Assembly: GCF_013401515.1 (NCBI RefSeq) | Contig: NZ_CP058529.1 | Location: 1,240,001-1,304,000 of the forward strand | Direction: 5' to 3' | Length of the DNA stretch: 64,000 nt | From: Halorarum halophilum | Lineage (GTDB): Archaea; Halobacteriota; Halobacteria; Halobacteriales; Haloferacaceae | Shown here: piece after piece, positions 1-7,854 of the stretch | Layout: every line of letters starts with the position of its first letter | Position numbering within the stretch: the first letter of the stretch is position 1 | The notes under the pieces: generated by a model | Told to the model about the DNA's origin: nothing | What the model saw: the letters and a program-made list of their open reading frames with translations, nothing else | The model's database searches: none | Position numbers and translations under genes: made by a program

Positions 1-231
1 GTATTGGGTCTTCATCCGTTCTACCACCGTTCAGGAGGCGTTCCGGGGGCATAAACGCCCCACAACATCAGCCTGCCACGCGCTGTCTTCTATCCGTACT
101 CCGGAGTGGAGTGCGAACACCGTTTTTGATCGGCGTTTCGGAGTCCACCGAACTCCGACTGCATCGTCGGATCGTCTGGGAATCCGACGGGCGGGCGACG
201 CGAGCGAGGAGGACCCCGCTAGAAGCGGTCG
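1..231. other. Left edge, no gene recognised
   Basis: No convincing coding sequence is seen before the stop of the enoyl-CoA hydratase gene at 232. Only short palindromic stretches occur, such as the one around 101-117. The open frames here lack haloarchaeal codon bias and are shadows of the downstream gene. The tract is probably the 3' flank of that gene plus the flank of a gene lying outside the window. Confidence 0.5.
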
Positions 232-1008
232 CTACTCGAACTCCGGGTCGCGCTTGTCGACGAACGCCTCCATCCCCTCGCGCTGGTCGTGCGTCCCGAA
301 CAGGCCGGCCCACACGCGGCGCTCGTAGGTGAGTCCGGCGCCCTGCGGCTCCTCGTGGACGGCGTTGATGGCCTCCTTCGCCGCCCGGAGGGCGAACTTC
401 GGCTTGGCCGCGAGGTCGCTCGCGAGGTCCGCGACGCGCTCGTCGAGCTGGTCGTGGGCGACGACCTCGCCGACGAGGCCGTACTCGCGTGCGTCGGTCG
501 CGTCGACGCGCTCGCCGAAGAAGATGAGCCGGCGGGCGGTCTCGTCGCCGACGAGTCGGGGGAGCCGCTGGCTGCCGCCCCAGCCGGGGATGATGCCGAG
601 GTCGATCTCGGTCTGGCCGATGACCGCGCGCTCGGAGGCGACGCGGAGGTCGCAGGCGATGGCGAGTTCGCAGCCGCCGCCGAACGCGTAGCCGTTGATC
701 GCCGCGACGGTCGGCGCGGGGAACGTCTCCAGTTTCGACGCGACGCCGTGGCCGAGTTCGGCGTACGCCTGCGCCTCGGGCGTCGAGAGGTCCTTCATGT
801 AGCTGATGTCTGCCCCGGCGACGAACGCGTCCTCCCCGGCTCCCGTGAGTACGAGCGCCCGCGCATCGGCCGCCTTCGCCTCGTCGATTGCCTCGTCGAG
901 CGCCTCCAGCGTCTCGACGTTCAGGGAGTTGAGCTTGTCCGGGCGGTCGACGGTGAGCGTCGCCACCCCGTCCTCGACGTCGAGCGTGACCGTGTCCGAG
1001 TCTGGCAT
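232..1008 (-). CDS. Enoyl-CoA hydratase/isomerase family protein
   Basis: A 258-residue crotonase-fold protein, the normal length for the family, expected to hydrate trans-2-enoyl-CoA in cytosolic fatty-acid or amino-acid degradation. The CoA/oxyanion-hole segment FVAGADI lies at 62-68 and NGYAFGGGCE at 105-114. The two glutamates that act as catalytic pair in mitochondrial crotonase are both present here (Glu114 and Glu134 in GQTEIDLG), so hydratase activity is more likely than one of the divergent crotonase reactions. The exact substrate cannot be read from the sequence. The gene stands alone, divergent from the DUF5797 gene at 1125. A 3-hydroxyacyl-CoA dehydrogenase that could act after it lies far away at 44193. 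Confidence 0.93.
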   Translation of the reverse strand: MPDSDTVTLDVEDGVATLTVDRPDKLNSLNVETLEALDEAIDEAKAADARALVLTGAGEDAFVAGADISYMKDLSTPEAQAYAELGHGVASKLETFPAPTVAAINGYAFGGGCELAIACDLRVASERAVIGQTEIDLGIIPGWGGSQRLPRLVGDETARRLIFFGERVDATDAREYGLVGEVVAHDQLDERVADLASDLAAKPKFALRAAKEAINAVHEEPQGAGLTYERRVWAGLFGTHDQREGMEAFVDKRDPEFE

Positions 1009-1124
1009 GCGCCAGGAATCGGCGCGGCGGGCCGTAACTGTTCCCCCGGACGCCGGCGGGTGCAGGAGGGTTCGACCTCACCGAATCGAGAGGTCCAAAT
1101 ACTCCCGGAGGAAACGCCCGGCCG

Positions 1125-1628
1125 ATGAGCCTCACCGACGAGGAGCTGGAGCGGTTGGCCGACGTCGTGCGCCTCCAGCCGACGAAGAACTCGGAGCTGG
1201 GCGAACGGTGGGGGATGGAGAGCGGCAGCGACGTCCACGGCTACCTCGAGAACCACCTCTCCGACTACTACTACCGCGACGACAACAGCCTCATCCGCGC
1301 GACGAGCGAGGCCGCCGAGCTGACCGGCGTCGAGCCGGGCGTCGAGGACGACGGCGAGGAGGGTGGCATCCCCGACCGCATCCGCGTTCCCGAGCTACAC
1401 AGCCAGGTGTTCGCCGTGCTCGCCGGCCCCGACGAGCGCTCCGAGTCGGTGGTGTCCGTCCTCCAGAAGCTTCGCGAGCGGTTCGACGTCGACCCGGAGG
1501 TGGGCGATGTCCGGCGCGCGCTCCAGAGCCTCCGCCGGAAGAACGTCGTCGAGGTCGAGTACCGCACCGTCCCCACGTTCCGGCTCGCCGTCGAGCGCGA
1601 CGCCGTGGACGTGGGCGTCAGCGAGTAG
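1125..1628 (+). CDS. DUF5797 family haloarchaeal protein, probable winged-helix
   Basis: A 167-residue acidic protein matching what I recall as the haloarchaeal DUF5797 family; no biochemical function is known to me. The N-terminal ~65 residues (LADVVRLQPTKNSELGERWG...) read like a short helical DNA-binding module, followed by an acidic linker. A second helical half (about 85-165) includes VLQKLRERFDVDPEVGDVRRALQSL and ends in a beta-strand-like VVEVEYRTVPTFRL, a winged-helix-like arrangement. Its 3' end overlaps the convergent DUF5787 gene by 11 bases. A transcriptional role is inference. Confidence 0.8.
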   Translation: MSLTDEELERLADVVRLQPTKNSELGERWGMESGSDVHGYLENHLSDYYYRDDNSLIRATSEAAELTGVEPGVEDDGEEGGIPDRIRVPELHSQVFAVLAGPDERSESVVSVLQKLRERFDVDPEVGDVRRALQSLRRKNVVEVEYRTVPTFRLAVERDAVDVGVSE

Positions 1629-2631
1629 CCGTCCCCGTTCCGGGCTCCGTTCCCGTCTCCGCCTTCTCCCGTTCCCGCTCCCGACGCCGGCCCAACAGCG
1701 CGCGGATCCCCTTCCCCGGCCCACCCTCGATGGGCCAGCCGTTCGTCCGCCACCCGGGCGGCTCCGGCGAGAACTCCGGACAGCCGCCCGAACACTCCGC
1801 GGCCGTCGGAACGCGCTCCTTCGCGCCGCAGTACGGCACCAGCGCCCGCCCCTCGCGCCGGAGTTCGAAGTGCCGACAGTCGGGCCGCATCGTCTCGCGG
1901 AACGAGCGCCACCCCTTGCCGTAGCCGCGCTCGGCGAGTTCCAGCCGCTTGTCCGGGTCGCCGTCGGCGTCGAGCCGCGTCGGGTGCCAGAGCACCTCGG
2001 CGGCGTCCGGTCCGACGCCGTCGCCGAAGTCGAACTCCAGCACGCCTACCTCGACCGGCATGTCCTCGAGCAGCGCGGGCGACACGCGGTTCCCGGTCGC
2101 GCCCGTCGCGACCCACACCTCGTCGGCGAGGCCGGCGTCGAGGTCGTGCCGGAGTTGGCCGGCCAGCGCGCGCGCGGCGCTCGCGTCGAGATCTGGCTTG
2201 TTCTCGACGACGACCACCCGTTCGACCCAGTCGGGGTACTCGCGGACGCGGCGGAACTCCACGCGGCCGTTCGGCCCACGTCGTTTCTCGATCAGGTCGC
2301 GGCCGGCCGCGCGGTGGACGGCCGCGCGGACGTACCGCCACGGGAACCCGGGGTGCGGGAGGGCGTCGCGGTACCACTCGAACGCCGCGGGGGCGTCGCG
2401 GACGACCCGGAGGAGGTCCCTGTCCAGGTCGCGCTCGCCGAACAGGCGGCGCTCAGCGAACGCCTCCGGGTCGACCTCCAGAATAACTGTGTCCCAGCGC
2501 CGGTTCTTCGTCCCGAGCTGTCGGGCGACCACGACGGGGCGCTCGCCGTCCGTCGGATGCCAGGCGAGTTCCGCCCACCTGCACACGAGCAGTTCGAACG
2601 CGAACTCGCTGTCGCCCGCCCCGGGAAACAC
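1618..2631 (-). CDS. DUF5787 family protein
   Basis: A 337-residue protein recognised as the haloarchaeal DUF5787 family, function unknown. A central segment VVVENKPDLD followed by ALAGQLRHDLDAGLADEVWVATG resembles the ENK/VEVK core and downstream strand of PD-(D/E)XK-type nuclease folds; that link is my inference. A C-terminal cluster with Cys and His (DCRHFELRREG, PYCGAKERVPTAAECSGGCP) could bind metal. The extreme C-terminus is Arg/Glu rich and low in complexity. The gene overlaps the 3' end of the convergent DUF5797 gene and lies downstream of the Nudix gene on the same strand. Confidence 0.8.
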   Translation of the reverse strand: MFPGAGDSEFAFELLVCRWAELAWHPTDGERPVVVARQLGTKNRRWDTVILEVDPEAFAERRLFGERDLDRDLLRVVRDAPAAFEWYRDALPHPGFPWRYVRAAVHRAAGRDLIEKRRGPNGRVEFRRVREYPDWVERVVVVENKPDLDASAARALAGQLRHDLDAGLADEVWVATGATGNRVSPALLEDMPVEVGVLEFDFGDGVGPDAAEVLWHPTRLDADGDPDKRLELAERGYGKGWRSFRETMRPDCRHFELRREGRALVPYCGAKERVPTAAECSGGCPEFSPEPPGWRTNGWPIEGGPGKGIRALLGRRREREREKAETGTEPGTGTATR

Positions 2632-2808
2632 GTCAGGGGGGACGCCGCTGGGGTGGAAATCGGTTTCGGTGGCGCCGTCCGAAACCGTGCGACGAGCCGG
2701 TCGCTACTGGCCGCACTTGCTATCGGATGCCCGCGAGTAGATCCGGAGATCGAGCGAGCGTCGCAGTCGCTCAGGGACGGGCGGGCGAGGGGGCTTTCGA
2801 GTCGCTCG

Positions 2809-3273
2809 CTACCCCTCAGACCGCTGGAGCAGGTACTCCTCGTCCGCCTCCTCCTGAAGCTGGTCGAGGTAGTCGTGGGCATCACGGAGGATGTCGCGCG
2901 GACCGTCCTGGGTGATGGTGTTGAGCGCCTGCTCGTAGTCGCGCCACTGGAGGTCGCGGTGTTCCGTCGAGAGTTCGGCCGACGCCTCGAACGAGTGGGC
3001 GATGAACAGGTGCACCGTCTTGTGGATGGTGTTCCCGCCCGCCTGGAAGACGTAGTCGTACTGCTCGCGGAAGCCGTCGATGAGTCTGAAGTCACCGATT
3101 CCCGCCTCCTCCTGCACTTCCCTGATCGCCGTCTGCTGGAGCTCCTCTTCACCTTCGACCCCGCCCTTCGGGAACTCCCAGTCCCCGGGTCGGCTCTTCA
3201 GGAGCAGGTACTCCCGGTGGCCGCGGGTTTCGCGGAAGAGGATGGCTCCGGCACTGGTCGCTTCGACCGGCAT
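2809..3273 (-). CDS. Nudix hydrolase, diadenosine tetraphosphatase-like
   Basis: A 154-residue Nudix protein. The full Nudix box GX5EX7REUXEEXGU is visible at residues 37-59 (GGVEGEE...REVQEEAGI). The N-terminal TSAGAILFRE and KSRPGDWEFPKGG segments are typical of bis(5'-nucleosyl)-tetraphosphatases, which cleave Ap4A-like dinucleotides; substrate assignment is by family resemblance. The ATG at 3273 is supported by a box A at about 3298-3305 on the same strand, giving a nearly leaderless transcript. It shares a divergent promoter region with the uS10-like gene. Confidence 0.9.
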   Translation of the reverse strand: MPVEATSAGAILFRETRGHREYLLLKSRPGDWEFPKGGVEGEEELQQTAIREVQEEAGIGDFRLIDGFREQYDYVFQAGGNTIHKTVHLFIAHSFEASAELSTEHRDLQWRDYEQALNTITQDGPRDILRDAHDYLDQLQEEADEEYLLQRSEG

Positions 3274-3297
3274 TATCGTTAGGTAAGCAACCCGGTG

Positions 3298-3305
3298 TTA
3301 AGAGA
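3298..3305 (-). promoter_or_regulatory. Box A for the Nudix gene
   Basis: On the minus strand the sequence reads CTCTTAAC, centred about 28 bases before the start codon at 3273, the spacing expected for a leaderless haloarchaeal transcript. Assigned by position and composition only. Confidence 0.45.
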
Positions 3306-3432
3306 ATGTCGGACCGGGAAACGGGCGGATAGCCGACGTGACGGGGAGTTCGGCCGCCGCCGGGTCGGGGCCGGCGGGTAGATGTGCTTTTACGCATCGC
3401 GCGCACAGTGTCGAACCGACCCAGTCCACACC

Positions 3433-3762
3433 ATGACCTTCGTCACAAAACTCCGCTTCCAGAGCGGGGACCGCGTCGCCCTCGACGACACCGTCGACGG
3501 CCTCCGGGACCTGCTCGAACGGAAGGGCGCCGAGTGCAAGGGACCGCACACGGAGCCGTCGGAGCACGTCCGCGTCCCGCTCTCCGGGAACCTCGCACCC
3601 GGGTCCACGATCGCCGACTGGAGCTACGAGGTGTTCTCCCGCCGACTCGAGATCCACGGTAACGACCACATCGCACGCGAGGTGGGCCACATGGAGTTCC
3701 CCGACTCGGTCCACGTCGAGATCGAGGTCGAACACAAGCGGCCGCTCGGCTACCAGAACTGA
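3433..3762 (+). CDS. uS10/mL48-like ribosomal protein paralogue
   Basis: A 109-residue protein beginning MTFVTKLRFQSGD. It belongs to the uS10/mL48 family: a short alpha/beta protein with the loop-carrying, strand-rich arrangement of ribosomal protein S10 and the ending VHVEIEVEHKRPLGYQN. It is distinct from the canonical S10, which in archaea normally follows elongation factor 1-alpha. I chose ATG 3433; upstream in-frame codons would add a non-acidic extension lying over the promoter (CTTTTA at 3387-3392). The riboflavin-pathway reductase starts 4 bases after its stop, so the two are almost certainly cotranscribed. Whether it binds ribosomes is unknown. Confidence 0.8.
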   Translation: MTFVTKLRFQSGDRVALDDTVDGLRDLLERKGAECKGPHTEPSEHVRVPLSGNLAPGSTIADWSYEVFSRRLEIHGNDHIAREVGHMEFPDSVHVEIEVEHKRPLGYQN

Positions 3763-3766
3763 CCCC

Positions 3767-4426
3767 GTGCACGTCCACGTCAACGCCGCCGTCTCGGTCG
3801 ACGGGAAGCTCTCCACGCGGCGGCGCGAGCAGGTGGAGATCAGCGGCCCCGCCGACTTCGACCGCGTGGACCGGATCCGCGCGGCGGCCGACGCGGTGCT
3901 GGTCGGCGTGGGCACGGTGCTCGCGGACGACCCCCACCTGACCCTCGACGAGGGCGACCGCCGGGTCCAGCGCCTCCGGAGCGGTCGGGAGGGCACCCCA
4001 GCCCGCGTCGTCGCCGACTCTCGGGCGCGCACCCCGACGGACGCGCGGATCCTCGACGACGAGGCGACGACGTACGTCCTCGTGAGCGAGGCGGCGCCCG
4101 AAGACGACGTGGCGGCCCTCGAATCTGCCGGCGCCGCGGTCGTTATCGCGGGAGCCGAGCGCGTCGACCTCGCCGAGGCGTTCGACGCGCTCGAATCGGA
4201 GGGCGTCGAGCGGCTCATGGTGGAGGGCGGCGGCGAACTCATCTTCTCGTTGTTCGCCGCCGACCTCGTGGACGAGCTCACCCTCTACGTCGGGTCGATG
4301 GTCATCGGCGGCCGCGAGGCCCCCACGCTGGCCGACGGCGACGGGTTCGTCGACGAGTTCCCCGACCTCGATCTCGTCGACGTCGAGCGCGTAGACGACG
4401 GGGTGCTGCTCTCTTACGAAGTTTAA
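3767..4426 (+). CDS. 2,5-diamino-6-(ribosylamino)pyrimidinone 5'-phosphate reductase (RibD C-terminal family)
   Basis: A 219-residue reductase of the RibD C-terminal/dihydrofolate-reductase-like family. In archaeal riboflavin and F420 precursor synthesis this enzyme reduces the ribosyl group of the diaminopyrimidinone phosphate with NAD(P)H before deamination. Diagnostic segments are NAAVSVDGKLSTR near the N-terminus, ADAVLVGVGTVLADDPHLT (about 42-60), RVVADSRARTP, and the cofactor-binding LMVEGGGELIFSLF. It starts at GTG 3767, only 4 bases after the uS10-like gene. Its TAA stop lies inside the TTTAAGTA that opens the repeated structured element downstream. Confidence 0.92.
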   Translation: MHVHVNAAVSVDGKLSTRRREQVEISGPADFDRVDRIRAAADAVLVGVGTVLADDPHLTLDEGDRRVQRLRSGREGTPARVVADSRARTPTDARILDDEATTYVLVSEAAPEDDVAALESAGAAVVIAGAERVDLAEAFDALESEGVERLMVEGGGELIFSLFAADLVDELTLYVGSMVIGGREAPTLADGDGFVDEFPDLDLVDVERVDDGVLLSYEV

Positions 4427-4567
4427 GTACGAAGACGCGGCCAGACGCCCCGTGCGTTGACCAGCGCCGCCCGTCGTGCAGCGGTTGTGGCCCGCGCTCC
4501 CCTCCGGGTGGGGACGCGGCCGTTCGCGGTCCACCGACGGGCGCGAGCGACCGGACCGCCTGTTCGC
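4422..4567 (+). ncRNA. Candidate structured RNA element, copy A (strand uncertain)
   Basis: This tract shares its framework with 42981-43089. Both start TTYAAGTACGA and end CCGCCTGTTCGC. Three helices can be drawn: an outer one (4437-4442 with 4553-4559), a small hairpin ACGC/GCGT (4445-4448 with 4454-4457), and a perfect 9-bp helix (4468-4476 with 4535-4543) that encloses further GC-rich pairing. The linkers TGACCA before and CGACCG after the long helix are shared with the other copy, while the helix sequences differ and still pair. That fits a conserved RNA fold. I do not recognise the family. The leading TTTAAGTA resembles a box A, but if it is one the outer helix would start before the expected transcript start, so strand and ends are open. 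Confidence 0.42.
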
Positions 4568-4637
4568 CAGTCACCCGGATGCTCCACGTGAGCGTTACTG
4601 CCCGGGAAGCAATGCCCTGGGGGAATCGAAGAGCGAG

Positions 4638-4690
4638 ACACCGGTGTCGGACCGCGATGCGGCGCTCGTGCGCGAGGCCGACACTCGTGT
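4638..4690. promoter_or_regulatory. Inverted repeat just upstream of the thioredoxin promoter
   Basis: ACAC-cg-GTGTCGG (4638-4650) pairs with CCGACAC-tc-GTGT (4678-4690), 11 pairs with a symmetric 2-base internal loop. The 27-base interior holds two smaller GC hairpins. The repeat ends a few bases before the box A of the thioredoxin gene, where a regulator could bind. No protein is assigned. Together with the element at 4422-4567 it accounts for most of the gap between the reductase and thioredoxin genes. Confidence 0.4.
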
Positions 4691-4693
4691 GGA

Positions 4694-4702
4694 ACCGTTT
4701 TA
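4694..4702 (+). promoter_or_regulatory. Box A of the thioredoxin gene
   Basis: GTTTTACCG lies about 28 bases before ATG 4727, fitting a leaderless haloarchaeal promoter. Confidence 0.5.
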
Positions 4703-4726
4703 CCGCGAAGTCCCCAAATCCCGTTC

Positions 4727-5062
4727 ATGAGCAGTCAGACTGCCGCCGGCGAGCCAGTTCACGTCGAGGACCGCGAACAGTTCGAGGACCTGACCGACGA
4801 CGGGATCGTCCTCGTCGACTACTGGGCCGACTGGTGCGGCCCGTGCAAGATGCTCGAACCCACGATCGACGAACTCGCCGACGAGGTCGACGACCTCCTC
4901 GTCCTGAAGGTCGACGTCGACGAGCACCAGGACCTCGCACAGGACGCCGGCGTGCGCGGCATCCCCGCGCTCCAATTCTACGCCGACGGAGAGGAGGCCG
5001 AGCGTCTCGTCGGCGTCCAGGAAAAGGACGACCTCTTGCGCGTCGTCGAGTCGCTCCGCTGA
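4727..5062 (+). CDS. trxA: Thioredoxin
   Basis: A 111-residue classical thioredoxin, a cytosolic dithiol-disulfide oxidoreductase. The active site WADWCGPCK places the redox cysteines at 37 and 40, and the cis-proline segment RGIPALQFY is intact. Length and motifs are those of a normal single-domain thioredoxin with a short acidic N-terminal extension. It has its own box A and an upstream inverted repeat. The inositol-phosphatase-family gene converges on it 12 bases downstream. The trxA symbol is used generically, since haloarchaea carry several paralogues. Confidence 0.95.
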   Translation: MSSQTAAGEPVHVEDREQFEDLTDDGIVLVDYWADWCGPCKMLEPTIDELADEVDDLLVLKVDVDEHQDLAQDAGVRGIPALQFYADGEEAERLVGVQEKDDLLRVVESLR

Positions 5063-5074
5063 TCCGGCCGGCCG

Positions 5075-5941
5075 CTACGACTCCGACGGCGCCGACGGCT
5101 CGAACGAGGTGACCAGTTCTCCGTGCGCCTTGCCGTTCGAGGCGATCAGTCCCTCGTCCCCGGGAGCCCACCGGCCCCCGTGGACGTCGGTGACGACACC
5201 GCCCGCCTCGCGGACGAGACAGACGCCGGCCGCGGTGTCCCAGTCGTGCAGTTCGACCGTCGACACGGCGGCGTCCAGTTCACCCGCGGCGACCCCCGAG
5301 AGCGCGGCCTGTGCGCAGCCGAACCGCCGGAGATCGCCGAACGACGACAGTACCGTCTCCACGGCGGCGAGGAGTTCCCTCCGGTGGCGCGGTGAAGAGC
5401 CGAAGATCGGGTTCACGAGAAACGAATCGAGGTCCGACCGCTCCCCGACCGAGACCGGGACGCCGTCCCGGGTCGCGCCGCTCGGGTCGGCCGCGTACAG
5501 GTCGCCGGTGACGGGAGCGTAGTTCGCCGCGGCGACCGGATCCCCGTCCCGACAGAACGCGACGCTCGTCACCCAGTTGGCGTTGCCCGAGACGTAGTTG
5601 TTCGTCCCGTCGATGGGATCGACGACCCAGCAGGGGCCCGACGGCGGGACCGCCTCAAGGACGTCCACCGACGCCGTCTCGCCGTCCGTCGCCCCATCGG
5701 ACGTCCCGTCGAACGTGACGTCCTCCTCGCCGACGACGGGTTCGCCGGGATGCGTCGCCGCGATCTGCTGGACGACGTGCCGCTGCACCGCCCGATCCAC
5801 CTCCGTGACCGCGTCCATCGGGCCGTCCTTCGTCTCGACCGCGAGCGCCGAGCGGAACGACTCGAGGGCGAACTCGCCGCCACTTTCGGCGGCGGTCACG
5901 CACGTCGCCAGCCGATCGGCTGCGCTCCCGTCACTCGTCAT
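5075..5941 (-). CDS. Inositol monophosphatase family phosphatase
   Basis: A 288-residue member of the inositol monophosphatase/fructose-1,6-bisphosphatase family, Mg-dependent sugar-phosphate phosphatases. Metal-binding motifs are GEE (Glu72-Glu73), DPIDG (Asp108-Asp111) and WDTAAG (Asp235). A ~20-residue acidic insertion between the first two motifs (about 77-100) is a haloarchaeal elaboration. Archaeal members often accept both inositol phosphate and fructose bisphosphate, so the substrate is undetermined. A dedicated class I bisphosphatase lies at 46813, making this one more likely an inositol-phosphate or other phosphatase. Confidence 0.9.
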   Translation of the reverse strand: MTSDGSAADRLATCVTAAESGGEFALESFRSALAVETKDGPMDAVTEVDRAVQRHVVQQIAATHPGEPVVGEEDVTFDGTSDGATDGETASVDVLEAVPPSGPCWVVDPIDGTNNYVSGNANWVTSVAFCRDGDPVAAANYAPVTGDLYAADPSGATRDGVPVSVGERSDLDSFLVNPIFGSSPRHRRELLAAVETVLSSFGDLRRFGCAQAALSGVAAGELDAAVSTVELHDWDTAAGVCLVREAGGVVTDVHGGRWAPGDEGLIASNGKAHGELVTSFEPSAPSES

Positions 5942-5971
5942 GGCGGGGACGACGGCCGCCCCCGTGATACG

Positions 5972-6115
5972 TCACTCGATTCGTTCGACCGCCACGCTGT
6001 GGTCCGTATCGGACGCGTGCGCGGTCGCCAGGGTCTCGGCCTCGGCGGCGGACTGGCGAAGCGATTCGGTCGGGCACTCTCGACAGACGACGTGAAACAC
6101 GAGTCCACCTGTCAT
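5972..6115 (-). CDS. Small conserved haloarchaeal protein with CxxC
   Basis: A 47-residue protein beginning MTGGLVFHVVCREC and ending TDHSVAVERIE. It has one CxxC pair (Cys11, Cys14) and two C-terminal histidines, which could make a single small metal site. The pattern matches a short haloarchaeal family I have seen but cannot name. The ATG at 6115 gives the haloarchaeal-looking N-terminus. It lies between the phosphatase gene and hflX on the same strand, 30 bases upstream of the phosphatase start, so cotranscription is plausible. Confidence 0.65.
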   Translation of the reverse strand: MTGGLVFHVVCRECPTESLRQSAAEAETLATAHASDTDHSVAVERIE

Positions 6116-6203
6116 ACGAACCGATGAACCACGTTCGGGGGCTTAGTTACGGGCCCCTTAATCACGGTAACAGGTCGCTAAAACGCAGAAATCGCTCGTC
6201 GGT

Positions 6204-7514
6204 TCAGATGGAGCCGGCTTCGACGCCCGGCCCGAGCTCCCCGGCCCGGGCGCGGGCCTGTTCCACGACGGACGGGGGCGCCTCGAACTCCAGCGTGACC
6301 GTCTCGCCCTCCTCGTCGTACGCCTCACGCTCGACGTGGCCGTTGTCGTGGACCCACGAGACGAGGCTCATCGCCTCGTCCGACAGCGGGAGGAGCATTC
6401 GCTCCTGCCGCCAGTCCGGGAGTTCCGCCTCGATCCGGGCGCGGAGTTCGTCGACGTTCTGGCCGGTCAACCCCGACACCTCGATCGGGTTCGGCGCCAG
6501 CGCGGAGAGCGCCTCCCGCTTCTCGCGGAGTTCCTTCGGCGTCAGTTGGTCCACCTTGTTGTAGACGGTGACGAGCGGCGCCTCGTTCCGCTCGTACAGC
6601 GTGTCGTGACACGTCACCAGTTTCTCGCGCATCTCGGGCACGGGCTCGCTGGCGTCGACGACCAGCAGCACGAGGTCGGCGTAGTACACCGAATCGAGCG
6701 TGGACTGGAACGACTCGACGAGCCAGTGTGGCAGGTCCGAGATGAAGCCGACGGTGTCCGTGAGGAGCACGTCCCGCTTGCCGGTCTCGGCTCGCCGGGT
6801 GGTCGTCCCGAGCGTCGTGAACAGCCTGTCCTCGGACTCGGCGGTCTCGTCGAGGTCGGGGTGCTGGTCGGCGTTCTCGTCCATCTCGAGGTCCGCCGCC
6901 AACCGTCGGAGCAGGGTCGACTTCCCCGCATTCGTGTAGCCGGCGAGCGCGACGAGGTCGAAGCCGGACTCGCGTCGGCGCTGGCGCCGCTCCTCCTCCT
7001 TGTCGGCGATGTCGTCGAGTTCGGTCTCGATGCGGGAGATGCGGGACTTGATGTCGCGTTCCCGCGACTCGTCGTACTCGCCCAGCCCCATGAACCCCGG
7101 TCGCTCGTCGCGCTGCGCGAGGCTGGCTTTCACCTCCGCGCGCGGCAGTTCGTAGCGGAGCTCCGCGAGTTCCACCTGGAGCTGCGCCTTACGGGTGTGC
7201 GCGCGCTGTCCGAATATCTCGAGGATGAGCGTGAATCGGTCGATGACCTCGACGTCCTCGGGGAGCTTCCGCCCCAGGTTGAACGTCTGGTACGGCCCCA
7301 CCTCGTTGTCGATGATGACGCACTCCGCGTCCGACTCGACGACGAGGGCGGCGAGTTCGTCCGCCTTCCCCTCGCCGAAGTGGTAGGCCGCGTCCTCCTC
7401 GCGGGTCTGGGTCAGGGTGGCGACGACCTCGTGCCCGGCCGCCTCCGCGAGGTCGGTGATCTCGGCGAGATCCGCCACCCCCCGGTCGACGCGTTTGGCG
7501 ACGAGCGCTCTCAT
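6204..7514 (-). CDS. hflX: Ribosome-associated GTPase HflX
   Basis: A 436-residue HflX-type translation GTPase. The HflX domain (1-180) contains the signature FGEGKADEL and the glycine-rich LGRKLPEDVEVIDRFTLILEIF, followed by a coiled-coil-like helix (about 150-183). The G domain carries P-loop GYTNAGKS (192-199), a threonine-rich switch I around 233-240, DTVGF (253-257) and NKVD (319-322). A C-terminal ~70-residue region follows. HflX binds the large ribosomal subunit and helps split or rescue ribosomes in bacteria; the archaeal role is less defined. It is first of a same-strand run with the CxxC protein and phosphatase downstream. Confidence 0.95.
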   Translation of the reverse strand: MRALVAKRVDRGVADLAEITDLAEAAGHEVVATLTQTREEDAAYHFGEGKADELAALVVESDAECVIIDNEVGPYQTFNLGRKLPEDVEVIDRFTLILEIFGQRAHTRKAQLQVELAELRYELPRAEVKASLAQRDERPGFMGLGEYDESRERDIKSRISRIETELDDIADKEEERRQRRRESGFDLVALAGYTNAGKSTLLRRLAADLEMDENADQHPDLDETAESEDRLFTTLGTTTRRAETGKRDVLLTDTVGFISDLPHWLVESFQSTLDSVYYADLVLLVVDASEPVPEMREKLVTCHDTLYERNEAPLVTVYNKVDQLTPKELREKREALSALAPNPIEVSGLTGQNVDELRARIEAELPDWRQERMLLPLSDEAMSLVSWVHDNGHVEREAYDEEGETVTLEFEAPPSVVEQARARAGELGPGVEAGSI

Positions 7515-7854
7515 CCGTTCACCCCCACATGCCGTGCCGCGGGTTTCGGCAAGCTGCCGTGGCTGTTCGACGGTCGAGCGGTCGGCCGCGTGAGCACCCG
7601 CACCACGTGGTCAGGGGCGGGGGCCCGTCACCTCACGTTCGGTTCTGACTGTCACATTCGCGCGTACGAGGCGCGTGGATTTAACCGTGGTGCCGACCCG
7701 ACGGCCGGCCGGTCGGCGGTCCGCAGGTGTCGAAACGGCCGATCCCGAATCCGTCTCGTGGACCGGAGGTATGCTGTGACGCTGCGGGAACGGCGCGCCA
7801 CGTAAAATGTAAGGGAGCGACTATTATTAACGGTACCCCGATTCTAGTAGTCAG
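7515..7854. other. 340-base divergent intergenic region with promoter
   Basis: The space between hflX (minus) and the deacetylase gene (plus) holds no gene I can support. Local AT content rises towards its right end. ATTATTAA at 7823-7830 lies about 28 bases before ATG 7855 and is the likely box A for the deacetylase-formyltransferase pair. Confidence 0.5.
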
